Assembly: GCA_963797535.1 (NCBI GenBank)
Contig: CAWCPQ010000001.1
Span: 186,001-250,000, forward strand
Source of the DNA: JAWWOL01 sp963797535
GTDB taxonomy: Bacteria; Actinomycetota; Actinomycetes; JAWWOL01
Direction: 5' to 3'
Length of the DNA: 64,000 nt
In this document: piece after piece, positions 48,657 through 57,071 of the stretch
Layout: each line of letters starts with the position of its first letter
Numbering within the stretch: the first letter of the stretch is position 1
Position numbers and translations under genes: made by a program
The notes under the pieces: model-generated
Seen by the model: the letters and a program-made list of their open reading frames with translations, nothing else
What the model was told of the DNA's origin: nothing
Database searches by the model: none

Positions 48657-49606
48657 CCGAGGTCCTGGTGCTGGTGGACCACCGCGACGGCGTGGTCAGC
48701 AAGGGCACTCTCGAGGCGCTGACCAAGGCGCGCGAGCTCGGCGAACCGGTCGCGGTCCTCTGCGGAGGCGGCATCGACGTCGCCCGCACCGCGCTCGCGG
48801 AGTACGGCGCGGCCACCGTCTGCCTCGCCGGCGACGAGGCGCTCGATCGTCATCCGGTAGCACCGGTGGTGTCAGTGCTCGCCGACTTGGTGGTCCAGCG
48901 GGCGCCACGGGCGGTCCTCGTCGTGGCGACGCCGGAGGGTAAGGAGATCGCCGGCCGGCTGGCCGTGCGACTGGGGTCGGGCGTGCTCACCGATGTCGTC
49001 GGCATCGGCGCGGACCTTGTGTGCGAACAACTGATCTTCGGCGGCTCGACCTCGGTGCGCTCAGCGGTCACCAGGGGGACGCCGGTCATCGCGCTGCGCC
49101 CCAACAGCTGGACCGCGCAGCCCGCACCGGCGTCGCCGGCGGAGCTCGTGGTCACCGTCTCCCTCGCCCCCACCGACACCCTCGCCACGGTGGTGGATCG
49201 GGTACGGGAGCCCGCAGGCGAGCGGCCGGACCTGGCCGACGCGTCGGTCGTCGTCGCCGGTGGACGGGGGGTCGGCGGGCCGGACGGCTTCGCCCTGGTC
49301 GAGGCGCTGGCCGACCGGCTGGGCGCTGCCGTGGGCGCGTCGCGGGCAGCCACGGACGCGGACTGGTGCTCCCACGCGTACCAGGTCGGGCAGACCGGCC
49401 GGACGGTCTCGCCGGAGCTCTACCTGGCCGTCGGCATCTCCGGCGCCATCCAGCACCTGGCCGGCATGCAGACGGCGAAGACCGTCGTCGTGATCAACAA
49501 GGACCGGGAGGCGCCGATCTTCGCGCTGGCCGACTTCGGCATCGTCGGCGACGTGTTCGACGTGCTGCCCCAGCTGATCGCGGAGCTGGATGCCCGTACG
49601 ACCTGA
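48653..49606 (+). CDS. etfA: Electron transfer flavoprotein, alpha subunit
   Basis: 317 residues. N-terminal nucleotide-binding-like domain (VLVLVDHRDGVVSKGTLEAL) and C-terminal FAD domain with VVVAGGRGVGGPDGFALVEALADRLGAAVGASRAATDADW (in parts), QVGQTGRTVSPELYLAVGISG and AIQHLAGMQTAKTVVVINKD. With EtfB it carries electrons from flavin dehydrogenases to ETF-quinone oxidoreductase. The cysteine-desulfurase and mnmA genes follow 33 bases later, a common actinobacterial order. Confidence 0.95.
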   Translation: MTEVLVLVDHRDGVVSKGTLEALTKARELGEPVAVLCGGGIDVARTALAEYGAATVCLAGDEALDRHPVAPVVSVLADLVVQRAPRAVLVVATPEGKEIAGRLAVRLGSGVLTDVVGIGADLVCEQLIFGGSTSVRSAVTRGTPVIALRPNSWTAQPAPASPAELVVTVSLAPTDTLATVVDRVREPAGERPDLADASVVVAGGRGVGGPDGFALVEALADRLGAAVGASRAATDADWCSHAYQVGQTGRTVSPELYLAVGISGAIQHLAGMQTAKTVVVINKDREAPIFALADFGIVGDVFDVLPQLIAELDARTT

Positions 49607-49639
49607 GTGATGGCCGCCGAACGTCTACTCTGGAGCCCG

Positions 49640-50832
49640 ATGGTCTCTCTGGATCACGCCGCGTCCACGCCCATGCTGCCCGAGGCGATCGACGCCATGG
49701 CGGCACAGCTGGCGGTAGGCGGGAACGCCTCATCCCTGCATGCCTCGGGCCGAGCGGCCAGGCGGGCGGTCGAGGAGTCCCGCGAGCGCCTGGCCAGGGC
49801 TCTGGGCGCCAGGCCGAGCGAGGTGGTTTTCACCAGCGGCGGCACCGAGGCGGACAACCTCGCGGTCAAGGGCATCTACTGGGCCCGGTCGGCCGCCGAC
49901 CTGCGACGCCGGCGGATCCTGGCGAGTGCCGTCGAGCACCATGCCGTCGTCGACCCGCTCGAGTGGCTCGCGGCGAGCCAGGGCGCCATCGTCGAGTGGC
50001 TGCCGGTCGACCTGGACGGCCGGGTAACGCCAGCCGTCCTGCGCGCGGCGATCGAACGCGACCCGACCGACGTGGCGCTGGTCTCGGTGATGTGGGCCAA
50101 CAACGAGGTCGGCACCGTGATGCCGATTCACGAGCTGGTGGAGATCGCGCACGAGTACGGCATCCCGCTGCACACCGACGCCGTCCAGGCCGTCGGCCAG
50201 ATCCCGGTCGACTTCGCAGCCAGCGGCGCTGACGCCATGACGATCACCGGCCACAAGTTCGGTGGACCTGTCGGGGCCGGCGCGCTGCTGCTCGGCCGCA
50301 ACGTCCAGGTCACGCCGGTCCAGCACGGCGGCGGACAGGAGCGCGACGTTCGTTCCGGCACCCTCGACAGTGCCGCGATCGTCGGGCTGTCCGGTTGCCG
50401 CCGAGCTCGCGGTCAAGACCCAGCCCGAGAGCGCTCGAGCGGCTGACCGCCCTGCGTGACGACCTCGTACGCCGGACCCTCGAGCAGGTGCCGGACGCAC
50501 TGGTCAACGGCGATCCGCGCAGCGGCGCCGACTACCGGCTGCCGGGCAACGCCCACCTGTCGTTCTCCGGCTGCGAGGGCGACTCGCTGCTGCTGCTCCT
50601 CGACGCTCGTGGCATCGAGTGCTCGACCGGTTCTGCCTGCTCGGCCGGCGTTGCCCGGCCCTCCCACGTGCTCCTCGCGATGGGCTACGACGAGGAACGG
50701 GCGCGCGGGTCGCTTCGGCTGACCCTGGGCCACACCTCGACCGCTGCTGACGTCGACGCGTTCGTCGACGCGATCGGTCCGGTGGTCGAGCGAGCGCGGC
50801 TGGCCGGCGTGACCCGCAAGCGGGAGAGCTGA
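49640..50832 (+). CDS. Cysteine desulfurase (NifS/IscS family), with two 1-base frameshifts
   Basis: Starts ATG 49640 (MVSLDHAASTPMLPEAIDAM). PLP-Lys in MTITGHKFGGPVGAGALLLG and catalytic Cys in GIECSTGSACSAGVARPSH. Between them the frame breaks twice. Frame 1 ends at SAAIVGLS near 50390; VAAELAVKTQPESAR is in the next frame; RLTALRDDLVRRTLEQV onward is in the third, to TGA 50832. Two extra bases about 40 apart explain this, and the total length 1193 is 3n+2. It supplies persulfide sulfur to MnmA, encoded directly after with a TGATG overlap. Confidence 0.88.
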
Positions 50833-51908
50833 TGCGGGTCCTCGCCGCGATGTCCGGCGGCGTCGACTCCGCCGTGGCCGCAGCCCGCGCCGTCGACGCC
50901 GGTCACGACGTCACCGGCGTCCACCTGGCGCTGTCCGAGTCCCCGCAGTCGTTGCGCACGGGCGCCCGCGGCTGCTGCAGCGTCGAGGACTCCCGCGACG
51001 CCCGCCGGGCCGCTGACGTGATCGGCATTCCCTACTACGTGTGGGATCTGGCCGCGCAGTTCCGCGAGGACGTGATGGACGACTTCGTCTCGGAGTACGC
51101 AGCCGGGCGCACGCCCAACCCCTGCCTGCGCTGCAACGAGAAGGTCAAGTTCACCGCCGTGCTCGACCGGGCGCTGGCTCTCGGCTTCGATGCCGTCTGC
51201 ACGGGTCACTACGCCCGCCTCGTCGACGGTGAGCTGTTCCGTGCCGTCGACGAGGGCAAGGACCAGTCCTACGTCCTCGGAGTCCTGACCGCGGATCAGC
51301 TGCAGCACTCGATGTTCCCGCTCGGCGACACGGTCAAGGAAGCGGTTCGGGCCGAGGCGAGCGCGCGCGGCCTTGCCGTGGCGGACAAGCCGGACAGCCA
51401 CGACATCTGCTTCATCGCCGACGGCGACACGGCCGGCTTCCTGCGCAAGGCTCTCGGCGACCGGCCGGGGGAGATCGTCGAGGAGGCCACCGGCGAGGTG
51501 CTGGGCGTGCACGACGGCGCGTTCGCCTTCACGGTCGGCCAGCGCAAGGGTCTCAAGATCGGCCGCCCAGCCGCTGACGGCCGGCCGCGCTACGTCCTGG
51601 ACATCACGCCGGTCACCGGCCGGGTGACCGTCGGCCCCGCCGAGGCGCTCGACGTCGACCACATCGTCGGGCTCCGGCCGCGTTGGTGCGGCCCCACGGC
51701 TGGTGACGGCAGCTACGTCGTCCAGGTACGGGCTCACGGCGGCGTCGCGCCGGCCGAGGTCACGGTCGAGCCGGATCGCCTGTTGATCCGGCTTTCCGAG
51801 CCACTGCGGGGTGTGGCCAGGGGTCAGGCCGTGGTCGTCTACGACGGGGACCGCGTTGTGGCGTCCGCCACAATCGACGAGGCTTCGCGGGTGTCCGTCG
51901 TACATTGA
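50832..51908 (+). CDS. mnmA: tRNA-uridine 2-sulfurtransferase
   Basis: 358 residues. PP-loop ATP pyrophosphatase motif AMSGGVDSAVAA, catalytic Cys pair in RTPNPCLRCNEKVKF and DSHDICFIADGD, and the central GVHDGAFAFTVGQRKGLKIG. It thiolates U34 of Lys, Glu and Gln tRNAs using sulfur passed from a cysteine desulfurase. ATG 50832 shares a base with the TGA of that gene, so the sulfur donor and user are translationally coupled. Confidence 0.95.
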   Translation: MRVLAAMSGGVDSAVAAARAVDAGHDVTGVHLALSESPQSLRTGARGCCSVEDSRDARRAADVIGIPYYVWDLAAQFREDVMDDFVSEYAAGRTPNPCLRCNEKVKFTAVLDRALALGFDAVCTGHYARLVDGELFRAVDEGKDQSYVLGVLTADQLQHSMFPLGDTVKEAVRAEASARGLAVADKPDSHDICFIADGDTAGFLRKALGDRPGEIVEEATGEVLGVHDGAFAFTVGQRKGLKIGRPAADGRPRYVLDITPVTGRVTVGPAEALDVDHIVGLRPRWCGPTAGDGSYVVQVRAHGGVAPAEVTVEPDRLLIRLSEPLRGVARGQAVVVYDGDRVVASATIDEASRVSVVH

Positions 51909-51912
51909 GCCC

Positions 51913-52719
51913 ATGAGCTCAGGCACCTCCGACAGCGGCTACCTGCTCGACAACCGGCAACACGAGGCGGGTCGACGATTCGGTGCCCTGTCCGCACTGT
52001 TCGACCCGACGACGTTCAGGCATTTCGAACGCGTTGGCGTGGACAATGGCTGGCATTGCTGGGAAGTAGGCGCTGGTGGTGACACCGTGCCGGCCTGGCT
52101 CGCGAGTCGTGTCGGCACGACCGGTCGCGTGCTGGCGACGGACATCGACCCGTCCTGGCTGCCGGAGGGTGCGCCGTACGAGGTGCTCCGGCACGATGTC
52201 GGCGTCGAACCGCCGCCGGCCGGACCGTTCGACCTGGTTCACGCCCGGCTGCTGCTCGTGCACGTCACCCAACGCGCAGAAGCCTTGGCGGGCATGGTTT
52301 CTGCGCTCAAGCCGGGTGGCTGGTTGGTGCTCGAGGAAGCCGACCCGATGCTGCAGCCGCTGGTCTGTCCCGACGAGGTTGGTGAGCCCGAGCGCCTGGC
52401 CAACCGGCTCAAGAACGGCTTTCGAGAGCTCATGCTCGGTCGCGGCGTCGACCTCGCCCTGGGGCGCCGGCTGCCACGACTGATGCGCGACTCCGGTCTG
52501 CTCGAGGTTGAGGCCGACGCCTACTTCCCGGTCTCCGGGCCGCAGGGTGCCGTGCTCGAGGAAGCGACCACGCTGCAGATCCGGGATCGCCTGGTATCCA
52601 ACGGGATTGCGACGAACGCCGAGGTCGACGAACACCTCGCCAACGTCAGGTCCGGCCGGCTCGACCTGGCTACCTCACCGATGATCAGCGCCCTGGGACG
52701 CAAGCCATTCCGTGCCTGA
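51913..52719 (+). CDS. SAM-dependent methyltransferase
   Basis: 268 residues from ATG 51913 (MSSGTSDSGYLLDNRQHEAG). Motif I WHCWEVGAGGDTVPAWLASRVG, VLATDIDPSW, PFDLVHARLLLVHVTQRAEAL and LKPGGWLVLEEADPM match class I methyltransferases acting on small molecules in actinobacteria. A 4-base gap from mnmA suggests co-transcription but no functional link is apparent. The substrate is unknown. Confidence 0.85.
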   Translation: MSSGTSDSGYLLDNRQHEAGRRFGALSALFDPTTFRHFERVGVDNGWHCWEVGAGGDTVPAWLASRVGTTGRVLATDIDPSWLPEGAPYEVLRHDVGVEPPPAGPFDLVHARLLLVHVTQRAEALAGMVSALKPGGWLVLEEADPMLQPLVCPDEVGEPERLANRLKNGFRELMLGRGVDLALGRRLPRLMRDSGLLEVEADAYFPVSGPQGAVLEEATTLQIRDRLVSNGIATNAEVDEHLANVRSGRLDLATSPMISALGRKPFRA

Positions 52720-52835
52720 TGCCCGTTTGATCTCGCAACGGCCGTCCACGCAGGGGAGCGGGCCCGTCGACGAAGCACGGTGACACTGCAGGCACAGATC
52801 AGCGCGATCGTGACGATCACGGCAGCAACAGCCAT
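52521..52835 (-). CDS. Possible small membrane peptide, doubtful
   Basis: A minus-strand frame begins MAVAAVIVTIALICACSVTV, one clean membrane helix, with GGGAGG five bases before the ATG at 52835. The helix and a basic tail fit in the 190-base gap before the methyltransferase stop. The frame then runs 200 bases antisense to that gene, where it has no protein character. Either a genuine short peptide whose true stop is obscured, or chance. Confidence 0.3.
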   Translation of the reverse strand: MAVAAVIVTIALICACSVTVLRRRARSPAWTAVARSNGHQARNGLRPRALIIGEVARSSRPDLTLARCSSTSAFVAIPLDTRRSRICSVVASSSTAPCGPETGK

Positions 52836-52910
52836 GGGAACCTCCCGGTCGACGCCGGCGCGGTGCCGGCACTCATAAGAGGCGGCGGAAGGTGAAAGGA
52901 TTCGCGCCGG

Positions 52911-53600
52911 TCAGACCCAGATCGGGCCGGGCGGGATCTCACCGGCATCTGCCCTGAGCGCCGCCGTGTGCGCACGGCCCACCACCCAAGCCAGCAGGTC
53001 GGTCGCCGGCCCGGTCAGGACCGTCCCGGTGCCGGCCACCCGCCACGTCGTGCCCACATCGTCCGACACCAGCTCGGCGACCTGCGTCCCATTGTCCCGC
53101 AGCACCGGGGCGAGGTCGTCGAGCATGGGTACGACGAAGGACACCGGCCAGTCCTGCGTCCGAAAGCCCAGCCCGAGGTCGACGTGGTGCACCGCCACCT
53201 CGCGGAGCCGCAGGAACGCCAGCTTGGCGGCGGCAAAGTCTCGTGACCCGAGGTGAATGGGGTAGTTCAGCGCCTCGGGCGACAGGGTGTCGATGTCCGC
53301 CAACAGTCGCTCGCCCGTGGCAGCGAGATCGGCCAGCAGCTCGCCAACCGGACGCCCGGCGCCGTCTTCGATGCCCGCGGCTCGGAACTCGGGACTGGGA
53401 TAGGCGGGGATCGGAACGCCGGTGCGTGCCGAGGTCACGAGGTTGCCCATGGCATCTGCGCTTCGTGCCAGGTGGGTGAGCAGGTGGCCGCGGCTCCAGC
53501 CGGGCAGCAACGACGCGGCGCGCACCTGCTCCTCGGTCAGGCCCACGATGTCGCGCATCAGGGCTTCGGTCGCGGCACGTACGTCGTCGGTGGTCGTCAC
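52911..53600 (-). CDS. Mycothiol-dependent maleylpyruvate-isomerase-type enzyme
   Basis: 229 residues from GTG 53600. N-terminal DinB-like MDMPI domain: VGLTEEQVRAASLLPGWSRGHLLTHLARSADAMGNLV (in parts), the His of GHLLTHLARSAD and the His pair in LREVAVHHVDLGLGF being the likely metal ligands. C-terminal small domain TGPATDLLAWVVGRAHTAALR. The family uses mycothiol as cofactor or substrate, consistent with an actinobacterial host. Specific reaction unknown. Confidence 0.87.
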   Translation of the reverse strand: MTTTDDVRAATEALMRDIVGLTEEQVRAASLLPGWSRGHLLTHLARSADAMGNLVTSARTGVPIPAYPSPEFRAAGIEDGAGRPVGELLADLAATGERLLADIDTLSPEALNYPIHLGSRDFAAAKLAFLRLREVAVHHVDLGLGFRTQDWPVSFVVPMLDDLAPVLRDNGTQVAELVSDDVGTTWRVAGTGTVLTGPATDLLAWVVGRAHTAALRADAGEIPPGPIWV

Positions 53601-53650
53601 GCGGCTATGTCTATCAGGGCCCGCGCGGCCAGGTCGGGTCGGTAACGCGC

Positions 53651-53687
53651 CGATGGCCGGCGAGGACGGTGTCCTCGCCGGCCATCG
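53651..53687 (-). terminator. Terminator of the sedolisin gene
   Basis: Perfect 17-bp stem (CGATGGCCGGCGAGGAC and its complement) with a 3-base loop, beginning 11 bases past the sedolisin stop on the minus strand. No U-tract. Confidence 0.75.
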
Positions 53688-53697
53688 GGTGCCACGG

Positions 53698-55764
53698 CTA
53701 GCGGCGGGGTGCGGGTCCGTGCGCGCCCTGCTTCTGCAGGCCGGCCGTCGTCAGCAGGAAGTTGAGCGCGTCGGGCGTGCCCACTCCGGTGACGTCGTCA
53801 TAGCCCTTGCGGGTCCAGATGGTTCCCGTCTGGTTGAACGTCCGCAGGGACGTGGTCAGGCCGGCGCTCGCGTCGAAGCTGTTCGCGAAGTTGACCCGTA
53901 CCACCCCCGACGTGATCGCCCGACCGTTGTTGACGTCGTGCAGGGCCGAGGTGCCGTACAACACCTTGTAGAGCAGCGGGTTGAGGAAACCGAGCTGCGC
54001 GTGCAGCGCTTGCTCCTCGACCGCGGTCAGTCCGGCCATCAGAGGACTGGACAGGCTGGTGCCGCCGATGCGGTACTCGCTGTACTTGATCGAACCGTCG
54101 GGGAAGGTCTGGCTCTGGCCGATCAGCATGCCGCTCTGCACGTCGGCGTCCATGGCGACGTCCGGTACGGCTCGCATGGGCTTGTTGCTCCCGTTGGACC
54201 GAGCGATCGCCTGGGGTACAACGCCGTGCTGGTAGCTCGGCTGGTCGAACAGCCGGCTCGTGCCGCCACCGCCACCGGACTGGAAGACCGCCGGGAGCGG
54301 GAAGTGGCCGTTGGTCAGGGGCGAAATCCCGGTGCCCCAGCCAATCTCGGCTTCCCAGTTGTTGGTCTTGCCGAGCTGGAGGGTGGTTCCGCCGACCGCC
54401 GTGGTGAAGGGGTCGGAGGCCTGCCAGTCGACCTGACGCGTGCCGGTGTTGTCGATCTCGTCACCGTTGTCGCCGGAGGAGAACAGCACCGTGATGCCCT
54501 CCGCCGCAGCCTGCAATGAGGTCTGCAGGAATTCCTGCACGCTGGCGTCGACGGAGCTCGGCTCGCCGTAGTCTCCGTAGGAGTTGGTGATGATCTGCGC
54601 CAGGTTGTTGTCGACGATGGTATTGACGGCTGCGGCCAGGTCGGCGTCGTTGCAGCTCTGCCCGCCGACGTAGAGGACGTTGGCTGCCGGAGCCATGGCG
54701 TGGACGGCCTCGACGTCGAGCGTCTGCTCGCCGTACCAGCCGCCCGCGCCGCACGCCTCGGTGTCGGTGAAGGTCAGCGGCAGGTTCTCGCTGTACTGGT
54801 AGCTCCGCAACGGGTGCGACGAGTCGTTGCGCGCTGCGTAGCGCTGCGCATCGCCGGGCAGGAACGGCGAGGCATAGGCGTCGACGATGGCGACCGTGGC
54901 GCCACGTCCGTCATACCCGGCGGACTGGAACGGCGTCAGGTTGTACGCGCCTCGCAGCTGTGCCGGCTTGTAGCCGCACGGCACGTAGGTGAGCGGGGTG
55001 GCGAACGGGCTGGGGTAGGGAGCTGCCAGCTCGCCGAAGTAAGCGGAGCACGGACCGGAGTTTCGGAAGACCGGGTCCGGCGGCGGGAGCTCGTCGGCCG
55101 GTTTGGCCCTGGCAGTGGTCAGCGTCGGTGCTGTGCTGCGCTTGGTGGTCGCGTCCCTGCTGGCTTGGCCGGTGAGGTGGGTCGGCTGGGACTTGGCCGA
55201 GCTGTCGAGACCGGAGATGCCTGCGACCACGCGGGCTACCGAGGCCGGCAGGACCACCGGTTTGGCGTTGGCCGTGACCCGAGCCCCGTCCAGGACATAG
55301 CCGTGGACGCTGGTGCCGAAGGCCCTGTTGGCCTGCAGGGCCGTGCCGGTGAAGCTGACGTAGCGGCCGTTCGCCGGCACCTTGCCGACCTTGAAGCCCT
55401 GGTGGGACAGCCACTTCGTCACCGAGGCGATCTGGGCGCTGGTCGGCGCGAACTTCGCCCGCCACTGCGCCGGAGTCACGTAGTGCTTGTACTGGGTGCT
55501 GGTCGGGTCCGACACCGCGAGTGCCAGCTTTTGCGCGCCGACACTGTTGCGCAGGTTGAGCACGGCGGTCAGCCGCAGTGGGGTGCGTGCTGCCACGGCA
55601 CCGATGTTGCGGGCGTGGGCCGTCCAGTGCGGGACGGCGGTGACCTGCACCTTGGTCGTGGTGGTGGCAGCGCTGGCGCCCGCCGGCAGCGCGAGGGCTA
55701 GGCCCACGGCTCCAACGGTGGTGGCCACGAGGCCGACGCGAAGGTGGTGAAGATGTGGCGGCAT
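53698..55764 (-). CDS. Secreted S53 family peptidase (sedolisin/kumamolisin-like) with pro-domain
   Basis: 688 residues from ATG 55764, preferred over ATG 55776 because GGGGAG lies 4 bases before it. Signal peptide (LRVGLVATTVGAVGLALALPAGASA), then a pro-kumamolisin activation domain (NLRNSVGAQKLALAVSDPTSTQYKHYVTPAQWRAKFAP, in parts), then the catalytic domain. Catalytic Glu/Asp in YGEQTLDVEAVHAMAP and Ser in YRIGGTSLSSPLMAG; the C-terminal GYDDVTGVGTPD matches the calcium site. An exported acid-active serine-carboxyl peptidase, probably nutritional. Followed by a perfect terminator; its promoter region holds two palindromes. Confidence 0.93.
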   Translation of the reverse strand: MPPHLHHLRVGLVATTVGAVGLALALPAGASAATTTTKVQVTAVPHWTAHARNIGAVAARTPLRLTAVLNLRNSVGAQKLALAVSDPTSTQYKHYVTPAQWRAKFAPTSAQIASVTKWLSHQGFKVGKVPANGRYVSFTGTALQANRAFGTSVHGYVLDGARVTANAKPVVLPASVARVVAGISGLDSSAKSQPTHLTGQASRDATTKRSTAPTLTTARAKPADELPPPDPVFRNSGPCSAYFGELAAPYPSPFATPLTYVPCGYKPAQLRGAYNLTPFQSAGYDGRGATVAIVDAYASPFLPGDAQRYAARNDSSHPLRSYQYSENLPLTFTDTEACGAGGWYGEQTLDVEAVHAMAPAANVLYVGGQSCNDADLAAAVNTIVDNNLAQIITNSYGDYGEPSSVDASVQEFLQTSLQAAAEGITVLFSSGDNGDEIDNTGTRQVDWQASDPFTTAVGGTTLQLGKTNNWEAEIGWGTGISPLTNGHFPLPAVFQSGGGGGTSRLFDQPSYQHGVVPQAIARSNGSNKPMRAVPDVAMDADVQSGMLIGQSQTFPDGSIKYSEYRIGGTSLSSPLMAGLTAVEEQALHAQLGFLNPLLYKVLYGTSALHDVNNGRAITSGVVRVNFANSFDASAGLTTSLRTFNQTGTIWTRKGYDDVTGVGTPDALNFLLTTAGLQKQGAHGPAPRR

Positions 55765-55831
55765 GAATCTCCCCATTGGTCAGGTTTTACGAGGTTTGCA
55801 CACAATTTGCAGCAGTCTTCTCGTCGCCGCC

Positions 55832-55845
55832 GGGTTGTGCAACCC
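55832..55845. promoter_or_regulatory. Inverted repeat upstream of the sedolisin gene
   Basis: GGGTTG-TG-CAACCC, perfect 6-base arms, 68 bases upstream of the sedolisin ATG, beside an imperfect TTTGCA-N4-ATTTGCA direct repeat (55793-55810). Plausible operator; regulator unknown. Confidence 0.4.
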
Positions 55846-55867
55846 CCCAAACCGGACTTTCCCGGAT

Positions 55868-55885
55868 GGTTACTGGTTAGTAACC
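55868..55885. promoter_or_regulatory. TetR-type palindrome between the sedolisin and metE-like genes
   Basis: GGTTACT-GGTT-AGTAACC, perfect 7-base arms with a 4-base spacer. TTACT-N4-AGTAA is a form recognised by many actinobacterial TetR regulators. It lies 104 bases from the sedolisin start and 50 from the metE-like start. No TetR gene is in the window. Confidence 0.5.
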
Positions 55886-55934
55886 CCAACGTTAGGGAGC
55901 GGCGATCGGAGCCGGTCGCGGCACCATCCTGTCG

Positions 55935-57071
55935 GTGCCGGTGGCTACGCTGACGGCTGTGTCCCCCGACCTGCGCACGCCCAACCCTGTCGGCTCCGGC
56001 TCCACTGCCGAAGCCATCCCGGTCCTTGCTCGTTCCGGGCTGGCGACCGGCGTCGGGTCCCTGCCGGGGGCCGACCCGCTGGCAGCCACCCGGATGGTGT
56101 TCGAGCTGCTGCCGGAGCTGCCCTACCTGCCCGAGCTGCCCGGCCGGGGTCATGGCGCGACCATGATCGGACGTCAGGTTGCGCTGCTCGGGCTGGCCGG
56201 CCATCTGCACGCCGACGTACAGCCCAGCGGCTGGCGGCTGGTCGCGCGACCGGGGCTCGACGAGCGGCGGGCGCTGGACCTGCTCGACCGTGATCTCGAC
56301 GCCCTCGAGGAAGCCGCCGATGGCTGGACCGGGCCGATCAAGCTCGCGATCGTGGGTCCGCTCACCGCGGCTGCCGGACTCGAGCTGACCAGGGGAGAGG
56401 CGGTGCTCGCCGACCACGGGGCCTCCCGTGACCTGGCCGAAGCGATCGCCGACACGGCGGCACGACTGGTCACGGAGGTGCACCGACGCATTCCGGCCGC
56501 ACAGCTGCTGGTCCAGGTCGACGAGCCGACCCTGCCGGCTGTCCGGGCCGGTCAGGTGCCCACTGCGAGCGGCTTCGGCCGGCTGCGCTCGGTCGACGAG
56601 ACCACCGCCCTCGAGCGCCTCGGCGGTGTCCTCACCGCCATCGAGTCGGCCGGCGCCTACCCGCTGGTGCACTGCTGCGCCCCGCGGCCGCCGATCGGCC
56701 TGTTCATCCGCGCCGGCGCACGGGCGGTGTCGGTCGACGCAGCGATGCTGCACGATCGCGACGACGACGCGCTGGGGGAGGCGATCGACGCGGGTGTGCG
56801 GGTCTTTCTCGGCGCCGTCCCCTCGCTCGACCCCTCGCCGGCGCCCGGCGTACGCGCCCTGCTCGGGGGAGTACGCCAGCGTTGGGGGCGCCTCGGCTTC
56901 GACGGGCACCGCCAGGCCGAGATCGTCGTCACGCCGGCGTGCGGGCTGGCGGGGGCCAGTCCCGGCTGGGCGCAGGCGGCGACCAGGCTGAGCCGTGACC
57001 TGGCCAGGGCGCTCGAAGACTCTGCCGACGACGTGCAGGGGTGGTCCGACGGATCGAAGGAGCAACGGTGA
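55935..57071 (+). CDS. Cobalamin-independent methionine synthase-like (MetE/UROD-fold) protein
   Basis: About 378 residues; in-frame GTGs at 55935, 55941 and 55959 all could start it and none has a clear SD. LATGVGSLPGADPLAATRMVFELLPELPYLPELP (in parts) near the start, a mid-region PIKLAIVGPLTAAAGLELTRGE (in part), LLVQVDEPTLPAVRAGQ and VHCCAPRPPIGL are the pattern of the short 'methionine synthase' found next to ligA in actinobacteria. HCCAP could hold zinc. It is about half the length of true MetE, so a full methionine synthase role is doubtful. Overlaps ligA by 4 bases. Confidence 0.8.
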   Translation: MPVATLTAVSPDLRTPNPVGSGSTAEAIPVLARSGLATGVGSLPGADPLAATRMVFELLPELPYLPELPGRGHGATMIGRQVALLGLAGHLHADVQPSGWRLVARPGLDERRALDLLDRDLDALEEAADGWTGPIKLAIVGPLTAAAGLELTRGEAVLADHGASRDLAEAIADTAARLVTEVHRRIPAAQLLVQVDEPTLPAVRAGQVPTASGFGRLRSVDETTALERLGGVLTAIESAGAYPLVHCCAPRPPIGLFIRAGARAVSVDAAMLHDRDDDALGEAIDAGVRVFLGAVPSLDPSPAPGVRALLGGVRQRWGRLGFDGHRQAEIVVTPACGLAGASPGWAQAATRLSRDLARALEDSADDVQGWSDGSKEQR

